Shown here: piece after piece, positions 38,443 to 48,177 of the stretch
Numbering within the stretch: position 1 is the stretch's first letter
Layout: every line of letters starts with the position of its first letter
Assembly (NCBI GenBank): GCA_902623255.1
Contig: CACNSY010000004.1
Location: 1 to 64,000 of the forward strand
DNA: 64,000 bases
Reading direction: 5' to 3'
DNA from: an uncultured Alphaproteobacteria bacterium
Lineage (GTDB): Bacteria > Pseudomonadota > Alphaproteobacteria > HIMB59 > GCA-002718135
Notes under the pieces: model-generated
The model's input: the letters and a program-made list of their open reading frames with translations, nothing else
Told to the model about the DNA's origin: nothing
Databases searched by the model: none
Made by a program: the position numbers and the translations under genes

Positions 38443-39663
38443 CTAAATATATTGATCAAGCCAAGAAAAAAAGCTTGAAATTCCTCGTTTTTTTGATTTT
38501 TGTGACTGATTTACCAGAAAATCAATTTTAAATAAATCATGGTCATACACGATAGATCCAATAATATCGCAAAAGTTGGGTTTTTTAAATTTATTTTCTA
38601 AATTTAATTGATCTAATGGACTAGATACTCTTACACCACTTGCAAAAATTGTTTCAACATATTTTTCAATGTTGTCCATCATTGCTCCACCACCTGTCAA
38701 AACAACATTGTTTAATTTTTTATTTCTTAAGTTATTATCTTTTATTTTTTGCCATATCATCTCTAAGGTTTCTTCGATACGTGGTCTAATAATGGCGTTT
38801 AAGCTTGATCTTGTTATTTGTTTAAATGTATTTTTATCACCTGAAATAATTGGAATTTCTATTATTTCATGATCATCACTGGGTGATGAAACTAAAGAGC
38901 CATATAAAGTTTTTAATCTTTCTGCACTGGAAATAGTAGTGGATAAACCTCTAGCAATATCTAATGTTATGTTATTACTACCAATAGATATTGCATCTCC
39001 ATAAACAAATCTATTATTTTCGAATATTGATATAGAAGATGTTGAGTGGCCTAAATCAATACAAATGGTTCCAAGTTCTTTTTCATCTTTTGTTAATGAC
39101 GATAAAGATGAAGATAATGGAGAAGGAATATAATTATCAATATTAAGTTTCAATTTTTTTATAACACTGGAAATATTATCTGAATATTTTTTTGGTATAT
39201 TTATTTTATAAAAATTAATTTTAATATTATCTGAATAATTACCTATTGGAGCATTAAAATACCGATTATTATCGATGTCGTATGATGTTATATTATTATA
39301 TATTTCAAATTTTTCATTTGGATTATTAAAGTACTCTGATTGATTAATAATTTTTTTCATATGTAATTCTGAAATTCTTTCATTTTTTAATTCTATTGCT
39401 GAGTCATAGTAATGAGAATTAGAATGCAGTAGAGATAAATTTAGATTAACAGAATTTAATTTTGTTTGTGATTGTTTTTCAGCCTCGTCCACTAAAGATT
39501 TAATTTGATCATGTAAATTTTCAAAATTTAAAATAATATTTTTTTTAATATTATTATTGGGAACACTAACAATAGAAAGGATATTAATATTTTCAGTATT
39601 CTTATAATCAGCAATGACACATGATATTTTTGAATTACCAATATCTAGACCAGCTTTAATCAT
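38443..39663 (-). CDS. ftsA: Cell division protein FtsA
   Basis: A 406-residue actin-like protein that anchors FtsZ to the membrane. It has the GLDIGNSKISCVIAD phosphate motif at residue 4, TICIDLGHSTSSISIF near 198 and VVLTGGGAMMDNIEKY near 320. The extreme C-terminus GISSFFSWLDQYI is an amphipathic helix suited to membrane binding. It is two bases from ftsQ. Confidence 0.93.
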   Translation of the reverse strand: MIKAGLDIGNSKISCVIADYKNTENINILSIVSVPNNNIKKNIILNFENLHDQIKSLVDEAEKQSQTKLNSVNLNLSLLHSNSHYYDSAIELKNERISELHMKKIINQSEYFNNPNEKFEIYNNITSYDIDNNRYFNAPIGNYSDNIKINFYKINIPKKYSDNISSVIKKLKLNIDNYIPSPLSSSLSSLTKDEKELGTICIDLGHSTSSISIFENNRFVYGDAISIGSNNITLDIARGLSTTISSAERLKTLYGSLVSSPSDDHEIIEIPIISGDKNTFKQITRSSLNAIIRPRIEETLEMIWQKIKDNNLRNKKLNNVVLTGGGAMMDNIEKYVETIFASGVRVSSPLDQLNLENKFKKPNFCDIIGSIVYDHDLFKIDFLVNQSQKSKKRGISSFFSWLDQYI

Positions 39664-39664
39664 T

Positions 39665-40429
39665 TTAATTAATTAAGATTGTTTTTTTTAAATTTCTTAA
39701 ATCATATGTTTTTATATTATTAATATCTGTTTTGCTAAGTTTATTTTGTATCAAGATAAAATTCTGAATAGATTTATTTGGATCTTCTTCTGAGAGCATT
39801 AATTTCACATTGCCGTATAAATTTATATCCCATCTTCTTTTATTCAGGAATTCCAAACTTTCTATTTGATATTTTTTTTCAAAATCATTATTTTTTAAAA
39901 TATTAATTAATGAATTAGCTTTTAGGTTTGAAGAATTACCCTTAAAGATTAATAATGACTGATTAGTGAAATCATTAATATAAGTTTGATCTATAATTTT
40001 TCCATTTTTATCAAAAATAAAATATTTCTCGTTAAAAAAATAAATTCCTATTGGTCTATATTCTTCAATTCTTATAAATAGAGTGTCTTTATAATTTGTA
40101 TTTAAATATATTTCTTTGACCCAGTTATTTTCTTTTATTGAATCATTAATTTGATCCAATGGTAACAAAAAAATTGAAGATCCTATATAATTTTGTAGTT
40201 TATTCTCTACAAATTTTAATTCGATTTTCTCCAAACCTGAAATATCAAATTTTATAAATTGATATTGGAAGTTTTCAGAAAATCTCTGAATTATATTTAC
40301 AGAAGTCTTAATTAAATTATTTTTATTAAAATATAGTAAAAAAGAAATAATAATTAAGAATAAGAAAATACAAAAATAAGTAAATGATTTGAAACTTAAG
40401 ACATATTTTCTTCTATTAATATTGTTCAT
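39665..40429 (-). CDS. ftsQ: Cell division protein FtsQ
   Basis: A 254-residue bitopic protein: about 14 cytoplasmic residues, a membrane helix near 15-32, a POTRA domain (ISGLEKIELKFVENKLQNY onwards, residues 65-135, including the NWVKEI block) and the FtsQ domain with YRPIGIYFFNEKYFIFDKNG. It recruits FtsB and FtsL to the divisome. One base separates it from ddl. Confidence 0.9.
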   Translation of the reverse strand: MNNINRRKYVLSFKSFTYFCIFLFLIIISFLLYFNKNNLIKTSVNIIQRFSENFQYQFIKFDISGLEKIELKFVENKLQNYIGSSIFLLPLDQINDSIKENNWVKEIYLNTNYKDTLFIRIEEYRPIGIYFFNEKYFIFDKNGKIIDQTYINDFTNQSLLIFKGNSSNLKANSLINILKNNDFEKKYQIESLEFLNKRRWDINLYGNVKLMLSEEDPNKSIQNFILIQNKLSKTDINNIKTYDLRNLKKTILIN

Positions 40430-40430
40430 A

Positions 40431-41381
40431 TTAATAATTTAAATTTTTGATCAAAATAAAAATGATTTCTGAAAAAGGTAAACCTTTATAATTAGCTTGT
40501 TCAGGCAATAGAGATATAGGTGTAAGCCCAGGTTGAGTATTCGTTTCTAAAAAGAAAATTTTATTTTTTTTTGTGTCAAAAATAAAGTCAGTTCTTGCAA
40601 GTGAATTACAACCTAAAAGTTTGTGAGCTTTAGTAGCAAATTTAAGACATTTAGCATAATTTATTTTATTTATCTTAGCTGGTAAAATATGTTTAGCGTA
40701 ACCTTTAGAATATTTTGCTTTATAATCGAAAAAATTATTTTTTGATTTTATCTCTGTAACAGCAAGTGCGTGAATTTTTTTATCTAATTTAATAGTTGAA
40801 ACTGTAAGCTCCCTTCCAGATATATACTCTTCTATTAAAATTTCTTTGTGATTATTAAGTTCCTTTTTAAATTCTTCTAAATTAGAAATTAAAATATCAA
40901 ATTCTCTTTTATTTTTAATTATTTTTATACCAAAACTTGAGCCACTTCTATTGGGCTTAATAACAAATTTTTTTAACTTACTTTTGATAGTAATTAATTT
41001 CTTCTCATTTAAATCATTTAAATTTAAAAGATAATATTTTGGAGACATTAATTTATTTTTAATAATTTCTTTCTTAGATGCAGATTTATTAAAACATAAA
41101 TTAGATGATTTTATATTTGAATGAGAAAAAGGAATTTTATTTTTTTTTAAAATTTTTTGAGTTTGTCCATCTTCACCAAAAGGTCCATGTAAAGCATTAA
41201 TACAAACAAAATTTTTATAATGAATTATTTTTTTATGAAAATTTTTAGGATTAACTCTTAATGTCTTAAACTTCAATTTATTTAGATTAAGAATTTTTTG
41301 AATTTCTTTAGATGTTACTAAAGATACATCATGCTCTTCATTATTACCACCTTCTAAAATTAAAATTTTTTTATTACTCAC
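40431..41381 (-). CDS. ddl: D-alanine--D-alanine ligase
   Basis: A 316-residue ATP-grasp ligase that makes the D-Ala-D-Ala end of the peptidoglycan precursor. ATP-grasp landmarks: VIKPNRSGSSFGI near residue 137, ILIEEYISGRELTVS near 183, and the C-terminal metal site FLETNTQPGLTPISLLP. The N-terminal LEGGNNEEHDVSLVTS is the substrate loop. The start lies inside the end of murB (8-base overlap). Confidence 0.94.
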   Translation of the reverse strand: MSNKKILILEGGNNEEHDVSLVTSKEIQKILNLNKLKFKTLRVNPKNFHKKIIHYKNFVCINALHGPFGEDGQTQKILKKNKIPFSHSNIKSSNLCFNKSASKKEIIKNKLMSPKYYLLNLNDLNEKKLITIKSKLKKFVIKPNRSGSSFGIKIIKNKREFDILISNLEEFKKELNNHKEILIEEYISGRELTVSTIKLDKKIHALAVTEIKSKNNFFDYKAKYSKGYAKHILPAKINKINYAKCLKFATKAHKLLGCNSLARTDFIFDTKKNKIFFLETNTQPGLTPISLLPEQANYKGLPFSEIIFILIKNLNY

Positions 41382-42267
41382 CTATTATTTTTACCTCCCA
41401 TTCCAATTTTACATTGAATTTGGCATATACTTTCTCAACAATACTTTTACCTAGGTTTTCTATATCTGTTGCTGAAGCACTTCCCTTATTTATTAAAAAA
41501 TTTGCATGTTTATCACTTACATATGCATCTCCAAAATTGGTACCTTTACATCCTGCTTCCTCAATTAGTTTTGCCGCATGAAGATTTTTAGGATTTTTAA
41601 AAGTGCTGCCAGAAGTTTTATTTCTAATTGGTTGAGATTCTAAACGTCTAATCTTTATTTCATTAATCTTGTCTTTTATTAAATTTTGATCTCCATAATT
41701 AAAATCAAATATAGCTTTTGTAACTATTTCTTTATTATTTATTTTTGAAGATCTATACTTTAGATTTAGTTTATCTTTTGTAATTATTTTTCTTTGACCA
41801 AAATTATCACAAATTTCTATACTATTTATAACATCTACAGTTTCCGAACCATAACAGCCAGCATTCATTTTAACTGCCCCACCTATTGATCCTGGAATAC
41901 CACTATAAAATTCAAAACCCTTTATATTTTGTCTCAATGCATAATTTGATAAATTAACATCTAAAATACTAGCGCCAACTTCAAGTTTGTTATCATTAAT
42001 ATTAATAGTATTAAAACCTTTGCCTAATTTTATAAGAGTTCCATTATAACCATTATCTCTAATTAAAAGATTTGAACCTGAACCTATTATATAAAAATTT
42101 TCATTATTTATTTCATTTAGTATAATTTCTAACTCTAAATTATCTTCAACTATAGCAAATATTTTTGCATTACCTCCTGTTCTAAACCAAGTATGTTTAC
42201 CAGCATTAAAATCTAAGTAAATTTTACTTTTAAGTTTATCAGCTAATTCTATAATTTTTTTTGACAT
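41374..42267 (-). CDS. murB: UDP-N-acetylenolpyruvoylglucosamine reductase
   Basis: A 297-residue FAD enzyme that completes UDP-MurNAc. The FAD-binding block IIGSGSNLLIRDNGYNG is near residue 60, YSGIPGSIGGAVKMNAGCYG near 121 and SGSTFKNP with the catalytic Ser near 220. The lack of the extra C-terminal domain marks the type II form. It is coupled to murC by a one-base overlap and to ddl by eight bases. Confidence 0.94.
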   Translation of the reverse strand: MSKKIIELADKLKSKIYLDFNAGKHTWFRTGGNAKIFAIVEDNLELEIILNEINNENFYIIGSGSNLLIRDNGYNGTLIKLGKGFNTININDNKLEVGASILDVNLSNYALRQNIKGFEFYSGIPGSIGGAVKMNAGCYGSETVDVINSIEICDNFGQRKIITKDKLNLKYRSSKINNKEIVTKAIFDFNYGDQNLIKDKINEIKIRRLESQPIRNKTSGSTFKNPKNLHAAKLIEEAGCKGTNFGDAYVSDKHANFLINKGSASATDIENLGKSIVEKVYAKFNVKLEWEVKIIGE

Positions 42268-43637
42268 TAGTTATTCAAATATTTTTTCGCAATACTTGAT
42301 ATTGAACCTGCGCCCATAAAAACAATTGTATTTTGATACATTGTATGAGGTTTCATTAATTTATTTAAATCACCTATATTCTTTAAATATGTAGTATTTT
42401 TATTTTTTTTTAATATTTTAGAATATATATCTTTTGAGGTTGCACCCTTGATAATCTTTTCTCCAGCTGAATAGGTTTCTAATAAAAATAAATAATCAGC
42501 TTTAGATAAAACTTTTATAAATTCTCTAATTAGTATTTTAGTTCTGGTGTATCTGTGTGGTTGAAAAACAACTATTACTTTATTTTTTAGACTTTTAGCT
42601 GCACTTAATGTAGCTGCAATTTCTGTTGGATGATGTGCATAATCATCGTACACAAAAGACTTATTTTTTTTTCCAATAAATGAGAATCTTCTTTTTACAC
42701 CCACGTAGTTAGTCAACGCATTATTAATATCTTTATTTTTTATTCCATTTAGTTTGGCTGCAATAATACTTGCAGTTGCATTTAAAATATTATGATTGCC
42801 GATTGCATTGATATTAAATTTATAATTAGAAGAATGAATAATTTTGTTGTTAATTTTTAATTTAAAAGAAGTTTTTAGTTTATTTTGTATAATATCAAAG
42901 ATTAATACATCTGCTTTTTTATTTTTTATTGAATAAGTTAAAATATTTCTAGTTTTTATTTTGTTAGATAGTAATTTAAGGTTCTTATCATCATAACACA
43001 TTATTGTGGTTCCATAAAATGGAAGCAGATTTATAAATTTTTCAAATGCATTAATTAAATTTTTCTTTGATTTATAAAAATCCATGTGTTCAATGTCTAA
43101 ATTAGTAATAATTGATATTTGATGTGGGAGCTTTAAAAAGGTACCATCACTTTCGTCTGCTTCAACAATCATCCATTCCCCTTTTCCATAGCGATTATTA
43201 TTAGAAAAAGAATTTATAATACCGCCATTTACAATAGTAGGATCTAAACCTGCTTCATTAAAAATGTTTCCTACCAAACTAGTAGTAGTAGTTTTCCCAT
43301 GAGATCCTGCTACAGCAATAGATTTTTTATTTTTCATCAATTCTGAAAGCATATCAGCTCGAGAAAGAACTGGTATTTTTTTTATATATGCCTCTCTTAT
43401 TTCAGGATTATTTTTTTTTATAGCAGATGAATAAACGACCGCATGGACATATTTAATATTTTTTTTATTATGTCCTAAAAAAAATTTGATACCTTTTTTC
43501 TTTAATCTTTTTGTGTTGTCATTTACTGATATATCACTACCCTGAATCGAATATCCTTTATCAAGCATCAATTCTGCAATACCAGACATCCCTATTCCTG
43601 AAATACCTATAAAATGAATTTTACTGTTAATTTTCAT
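42267..43637 (-). CDS. murC: UDP-N-acetylmuramate--L-alanine ligase
   Basis: A 456-residue Mur ligase that adds the first amino acid, L-Ala. N-terminal UDP-binding Rossmann motif HFIGISGIGMSGIAELM, ATPase P-loop AGSHGKTTTTS near residue 110, EADESDGTFLKL near 160 and the YDDYAHHPTEIAAT block near 320. Length is usual. It overlaps murG by eleven bases. Confidence 0.95.
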   Translation of the reverse strand: MKINSKIHFIGISGIGMSGIAELMLDKGYSIQGSDISVNDNTKRLKKKGIKFFLGHNKKNIKYVHAVVYSSAIKKNNPEIREAYIKKIPVLSRADMLSELMKNKKSIAVAGSHGKTTTTSLVGNIFNEAGLDPTIVNGGIINSFSNNNRYGKGEWMIVEADESDGTFLKLPHQISIITNLDIEHMDFYKSKKNLINAFEKFINLLPFYGTTIMCYDDKNLKLLSNKIKTRNILTYSIKNKKADVLIFDIIQNKLKTSFKLKINNKIIHSSNYKFNINAIGNHNILNATASIIAAKLNGIKNKDINNALTNYVGVKRRFSFIGKKNKSFVYDDYAHHPTEIAATLSAAKSLKNKVIVVFQPHRYTRTKILIREFIKVLSKADYLFLLETYSAGEKIIKGATSKDIYSKILKKNKNTTYLKNIGDLNKLMKPHTMYQNTIVFMGAGSISSIAKKYLNN

Positions 43638-44712
43638 TTAGTATTAATTTATAAATTAAAGTGTTAGAGTTTTTAACCTGAATCATGTCAAATTTTATAT
43701 TCATTGATTCTAATTTTTTTGAATTATTATATATTTCATAAATATGTCTTTTTGCTTTGTCTAATTCATCACTATTTTGATCAACAATTATGGCTAAGTC
43801 ATGTTTAGCTAATATTTTAGCATTAAAAAATTGATGATTGTCTTTTGAAGAAGGTAATGGAATTAATATCGATGGAAGTTTAAAGTTTATTAAATCAACA
43901 ATTGTGCCTGCTCCAGCTCTACATATTGCTAAATTAGCATTAGCTAGTATTTCATCTACATTAACAAAAAAATCTTTTAAAATGATTGGTGATTTAATTT
44001 TTTTTAATTTTTCTTCTTGTTTTTTTATCAAATGTTTAGAACACTGAAATATAAATTTAGCTTTTATAATTCTTTCATTATCTATAATTTTAATTAGATT
44101 TGTTGCAAAGTTTGATACAAATTCTGATCCTTGACTTCCACCAGAAATAAAAATTGTAAAGTTGCTCTTAGAATTTTTATTGTTTATGTTAATATTTTTT
44201 TTTAAATTATTTTCCGGGGATCCTACAACAAATATTTTATCTTTAAACTTTGAATTAATTTTAGATTTCATATCAAAATTTAAAAATAATTTATTTGTAA
44301 AATTTAGAAAAAATTTATTCGTTCTGCCTATTATTGAATTTTGTTCATGTATATAAAGCTTAACTTTATAGAATGGTTTAATTAACATACATGATAACAT
44401 TGGAGAAAACGAAGCATAACTTCCAAAAGAAATAGAGTGGGATGGTTTTAATAAAAATATAATAATAAATGATTGAATTAATCCTAATAAAATTTGAAAT
44501 ATACCAAAGATTTTAAATATTATGTTCCCATTTAAATTTGATGAACTAATTATATAAATTTTTCCATTATAATTATCAAAGTATTTATAGCCTCTTTTAT
44601 CAGTTATAATTGTGCAATTTATATTTTTAACAGATAAATAATTAGCAAAATTTTTTGCTGGTATAACATGCCCGCCTGTTCCTCCTGTAATTAGTAAAAA
44701 ATTTTTTTTCAT
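43627..44712 (-). CDS. murG: Lipid II synthase, GlcNAc transferase MurG
   Basis: A 361-residue glycosyltransferase that turns lipid I into lipid II on the inner face of the membrane. The N-terminal G-loop TGGTGGHVIPA is at residue 9, YIHEQNSIIGRTN near 115, ISGGSQGSEFVS near 190 and the C-terminal UDP-GlcNAc site AICRAGAGTIVDL near 262. It overlaps ftsW by four bases. Confidence 0.95.
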   Translation of the reverse strand: MKKNFLLITGGTGGHVIPAKNFANYLSVKNINCTIITDKRGYKYFDNYNGKIYIISSSNLNGNIIFKIFGIFQILLGLIQSFIIIFLLKPSHSISFGSYASFSPMLSCMLIKPFYKVKLYIHEQNSIIGRTNKFFLNFTNKLFLNFDMKSKINSKFKDKIFVVGSPENNLKKNININNKNSKSNFTIFISGGSQGSEFVSNFATNLIKIIDNERIIKAKFIFQCSKHLIKKQEEKLKKIKSPIILKDFFVNVDEILANANLAICRAGAGTIVDLINFKLPSILIPLPSSKDNHQFFNAKILAKHDLAIIVDQNSDELDKAKRHIYEIYNNSKKLESMNIKFDMIQVKNSNTLIYKLILNEN

Positions 44713-45770
44713 AATTCTTCATTTTTTTTGTTTGTAAGAGATAATAAAAAACCAAATAAAATTGCTATTGATATCATGGAAGAACCTCCATAACTTACAA
44801 ATGGAAGTGTCATACCTTTTGTTGGTATAAGACCTAACGAACTAAAGATATTAATTAAGCATTGTAATCCAAATGAGCAAATTAAACCACTAATTGCTAT
44901 AATTTTATATGGGTCCTCAAGTTGTAGAACTTTTAATAAGCTTCTTATTATAATAGATAGAATTATAAAAATAATAATTAAACAAAAGATAAATCCTAGT
45001 TCTTCTCCAGCAACAGCAAAAATAAAATCTGTGTTAGCATCAGGAATTTTTTCTTTTAAAATACCTTGTCCTGGACCCTTTCCAAGTAGCCCGCCATTTT
45101 TGAAAGCTTGAATACTTAAATCTATTTGGTATGTATCAGTCCCACCTAACCCACCAAGAAATGAATTAATTCTTGATTGAACATGATCAAAAATAAAATA
45201 AGAAAAAATTGAAATTCCTAATATAAATAAAAATGCGACAATAACTAAAAAAATTGATAAACCAGCAACAAATAACTGGCAAAAAAAAGTAGCTGACAGT
45301 AAAACTGTCATTCCCAAATCAGGTTGCATAAGTATTAAAGATAAAAGCAAGAAGAAAAAAACAAAAAGTATAGGTAAATAAAATTTTTTATCTTCTATAG
45401 ATTGACTTATACACCATGCTGTCAATATAACAAAAATAGGCTTAATTATCTCTGAAGGTTGTAGTGTAAAGTTAAATATTTGGAACCATCTCTTAGCGCC
45501 TTTAACTTCGTAATCTAAAAAAAGTATGAGCAGTATTATAATTAATAAAATAATAAATAAAAATAATGAAATTCTTCTTATATTTTTACTATCTAAGTCT
45601 GATAGAGCAATAAGTAAGAAAATTGAAAAAAGAAAAAAAATAGAGTGTCTATTTATAGATAAATTTTCATCTATAGAAAATGAAAGTACTAATCCCGTAA
45701 AACCCAATGACAATATTAATATTATATTAATTCTATCAATTGAGCTCCACCAATTCTTTAAATATTCCAT
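44709..45770 (-). CDS. ftsW: Septal glycosyltransferase FtsW (SEDS family)
   Basis: A 353-residue polytopic SEDS protein that polymerises septal peptidoglycan with FtsI. Landmarks: WFQIFNFTLQPSEIIKP near residue 92, LMQPDLGMTVL near 150, GLLGKGPGQG near 213 and LPFVSYGGSSMI near the C-terminus. Its place among the division genes separates it from the RodA paralogue at 14-15 kb. Confidence 0.95.
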   Translation of the reverse strand: MEYLKNWWSSIDRINIILILSLGFTGLVLSFSIDENLSINRHSIFFLFSIFLLIALSDLDSKNIRRISLFLFIILLIIILLILFLDYEVKGAKRWFQIFNFTLQPSEIIKPIFVILTAWCISQSIEDKKFYLPILFVFFFLLLSLILMQPDLGMTVLLSATFFCQLFVAGLSIFLVIVAFLFILGISIFSYFIFDHVQSRINSFLGGLGGTDTYQIDLSIQAFKNGGLLGKGPGQGILKEKIPDANTDFIFAVAGEELGFIFCLIIIFIILSIIIRSLLKVLQLEDPYKIIAISGLICSFGLQCLINIFSSLGLIPTKGMTLPFVSYGGSSMISIAILFGFLLSLTNKKNEEL

Positions 45771-45772
45771 AG

Positions 45773-47089
45773 TTAATTTATATAATTTTTAATTAATTTA
45801 TTAAAATGTATGCCTCTTTCTTCAAAATTTTTGTATTGATCATAAGAGGCGCATGCAGGAGCAAACAATATAGTTGATTGATTTGAGTTTTTTTTGATAT
45901 CCTTAAACGTTGTTTTGATAACTGATTTTAAATTTGCTGATCTTTTTACAATTAATTCTTTTTTTAATTTTTTTTCAATAAAAGATCCTGATTTTCCATA
46001 GGTATATACACAGCTAATCTTATTTTTATATTTAAGAAGAAGCTCAAAATTTTTTTCTTTAGCTATGCCCCCTAAGATTAGGTAAATATTATTGTAATTT
46101 ACAACTGAATTTATTGTTGAATTTAAATTAGTAGATTTACTATTATTTACTATTTTTAATTTATTATTTGTAAAAATTGTAGATGATCTAAATGGAAGAC
46201 CCTTAAATTCTTTAATAACCTTAAGAAAATTAGTTTCTGAGATTTTTAATATTTTGCTACATATGTATGCAATTAAAATATTTTGGATATTAAAATGACC
46301 TTCTAAGTCTTTTGAAACTTTTTTTATAAATAATTTCCTGCTTTTTTTGAAGTAATTATCTAAAATATAATCATTATTAGCGAAACAATCAGCTGATTTA
46401 TCGACTAAAGAAAAACTAATTTTATTTTTAATTTTTTTTTGATTGAATATCTTTCTTGAATAAATATCATCAATGGATAACAAATTAATTCCATTTTTAG
46501 AAATAATATTTTTTTTCTGATTAATATAATCACTAATACCTTTGTACCTATCTAAATGATCTCCAGATAAATTTGTTATTACTGATATTCTACTATCAAG
46601 TGACTTAACTGTTTCCAATTGAAAGGAACTTAATTCGATAACATGAACTTTATATTTTTTTTTAAAAAGAAAAGCATTGCATAATGATTCTCCAATATTG
46701 CCTCCAACAAATGTTTTAATATTATTTTTTTTTAAAATGTCTCCTATTAATTTCGTAGTTGTTGATTTCCCATTTGTGCCAGTAATAGCTACAATCTTTT
46801 GATTTGTTAAATTCGAAATATATAGATTTAAATCTCTATATACTTTTTTAGATATATTTTTGCTTTTAAATATTTTTTGTCTTAAAGATATTCCTGGGCT
46901 AACAAAAATCTTTTCAAAATCATTCAAATTATCTTTTTTAATATTAAAAAAATGGTCTTTATTATAATTTTTTTTTATTGCTTTTCTTACTATTGGATTA
47001 TCATCCCATATTTTAAATTTTATTTTTTTATTTTTAAAATAATTTACTATAGAAAGTCCTGATTTTTGAATTCCATAAATTAAATACAT
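45773..47089 (-). CDS. murD: UDP-N-acetylmuramoylalanine--D-glutamate ligase
   Basis: A 438-residue Mur ligase adding D-Glu. P-loop AITGTNGKSTTTKLIG near residue 105, VIELSSFQLETV near 152, NLSGDHLDRYKG near 178 and a C-terminal FAPACASYDQYKNFEERG block. The gene is extremely AT-rich with several A or T runs of eight or nine bases yet stays open throughout. It overlaps the mraY stop by one base. Confidence 0.94.
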   Translation of the reverse strand: MYLIYGIQKSGLSIVNYFKNKKIKFKIWDDNPIVRKAIKKNYNKDHFFNIKKDNLNDFEKIFVSPGISLRQKIFKSKNISKKVYRDLNLYISNLTNQKIVAITGTNGKSTTTKLIGDILKKNNIKTFVGGNIGESLCNAFLFKKKYKVHVIELSSFQLETVKSLDSRISVITNLSGDHLDRYKGISDYINQKKNIISKNGINLLSIDDIYSRKIFNQKKIKNKISFSLVDKSADCFANNDYILDNYFKKSRKLFIKKVSKDLEGHFNIQNILIAYICSKILKISETNFLKVIKEFKGLPFRSSTIFTNNKLKIVNNSKSTNLNSTINSVVNYNNIYLILGGIAKEKNFELLLKYKNKISCVYTYGKSGSFIEKKLKKELIVKRSANLKSVIKTTFKDIKKNSNQSTILFAPACASYDQYKNFEERGIHFNKLIKNYIN

Positions 47090-48177
47090 TATCTAATTCT
47101 TAAAGTTGCAAGACCTATCAAAGCTAATACAATAGTAATTATCCAAAAACGAATAACTATTGTTGACTCGGGCCATCCCTTCTTTTCAAAATGATGATGT
47201 AGAGGAGCCATTAAAAAAACTCTTTTTCCTGTCATTTTAAAAATAAATACTTGGATTACTACAGACAAGGTTTCTAGAACAAATAAACCTCCAATTATTG
47301 CGAGAAGAATTTCATGTTTGCATATTATTGCTATTGAGCCTAAAGAGCCGCCTAATGCTAAAGATCCAGTATCACCCATAAAAACTTTAGCGGGTGGTGC
47401 GTTAAACCATAGAAAACCTAACGCAGCTCCAATTAAAGAACCACAAAAAACTGCTAATTCACCAGTTCCAGGAATATATTGGATAAGTAAATAATTAGAA
47501 AAAACTATATTACCTGAAACATAAGCTATGAAAGCAAAAGACATAGCAACTATCATTACGGGGACAATTGCTAAACCATCAAGTCCATCAGTTAGGTTTA
47601 CTGCATTAGCCGATCCAATAATTATAAATATAGAAATTAGAAAATAAAATATTCCAAAATCTATAATTAAATTTTTAAAGAAAGGAAATGTCATAGATTT
47701 GCTTATACTTGGATCTAAATTGATGAGAATTAAATATGTAATGAAAAATGAAAAAATGATTTGCAATATAATTCGTATTTTTGATGAAATACCCTCACTT
47801 GTATTTGATTTAATTTTTTTATAATCATCTGCAAAACCAATAGATCCAAAAATTAAAATAGTTAAAAGTAAAATCCATATAAAAATATTTTGTAAATCAG
47901 CCCAAATAATTGTTGAAACAAAAACACTTAGAATAATTAATAAGCCACCCATTGTCGGGGTACCTTTTTTTGCAATTATATGTGACTCTGGACCGTCATC
48001 TCTTATTGGTTGGCCAGTTGGTTGAACATTTGATAATTTGTTAATAATATAATTTCCAAATATTAGAGAAAAAAATAATCCAGTAAGAATAGAGGCGCCA
48101 GCCCTAAACGTTATATAACTAAAAATATTTAGAAAACTAAATAAAGATTGGTATTCAAAGGCCAAATATTTAATCAA
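47089..48177 (-). CDS. mraY: Phospho-N-acetylmuramoyl-pentapeptide transferase
   Basis: A 362-residue membrane enzyme that makes lipid I from undecaprenyl phosphate. About ten hydrophobic helices; catalytic and metal blocks FADDYKK near residue 117, NLTDGLDGLA near 193 and the C-terminal MAPLHHHFEKKGWPE. The start is TTG at 48175-48177, overlapping the murF TGA by four bases; no ATG nearby gives the family N-terminus. It draws its lipid from the pool recycled by UppP at the left of the window. Confidence 0.95.
   Translation of the reverse strand: MIKYLAFEYQSLFSFLNIFSYITFRAGASILTGLFFSLIFGNYIINKLSNVQPTGQPIRDDGPESHIIAKKGTPTMGGLLIILSVFVSTIIWADLQNIFIWILLLTILIFGSIGFADDYKKIKSNTSEGISSKIRIILQIIFSFFITYLILINLDPSISKSMTFPFFKNLIIDFGIFYFLISIFIIIGSANAVNLTDGLDGLAIVPVMIVAMSFAFIAYVSGNIVFSNYLLIQYIPGTGELAVFCGSLIGAALGFLWFNAPPAKVFMGDTGSLALGGSLGSIAIICKHEILLAIIGGLFVLETLSVVIQVFIFKMTGKRVFLMAPLHHHFEKKGWPESTIVIRFWIITIVLALIGLATLRIR

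Noticed and set aside
46400..47050. Frameshift suspected from long A and T runs in murD
   Set aside because: The frame is open end to end with all Mur ligase motifs in order and normal length.
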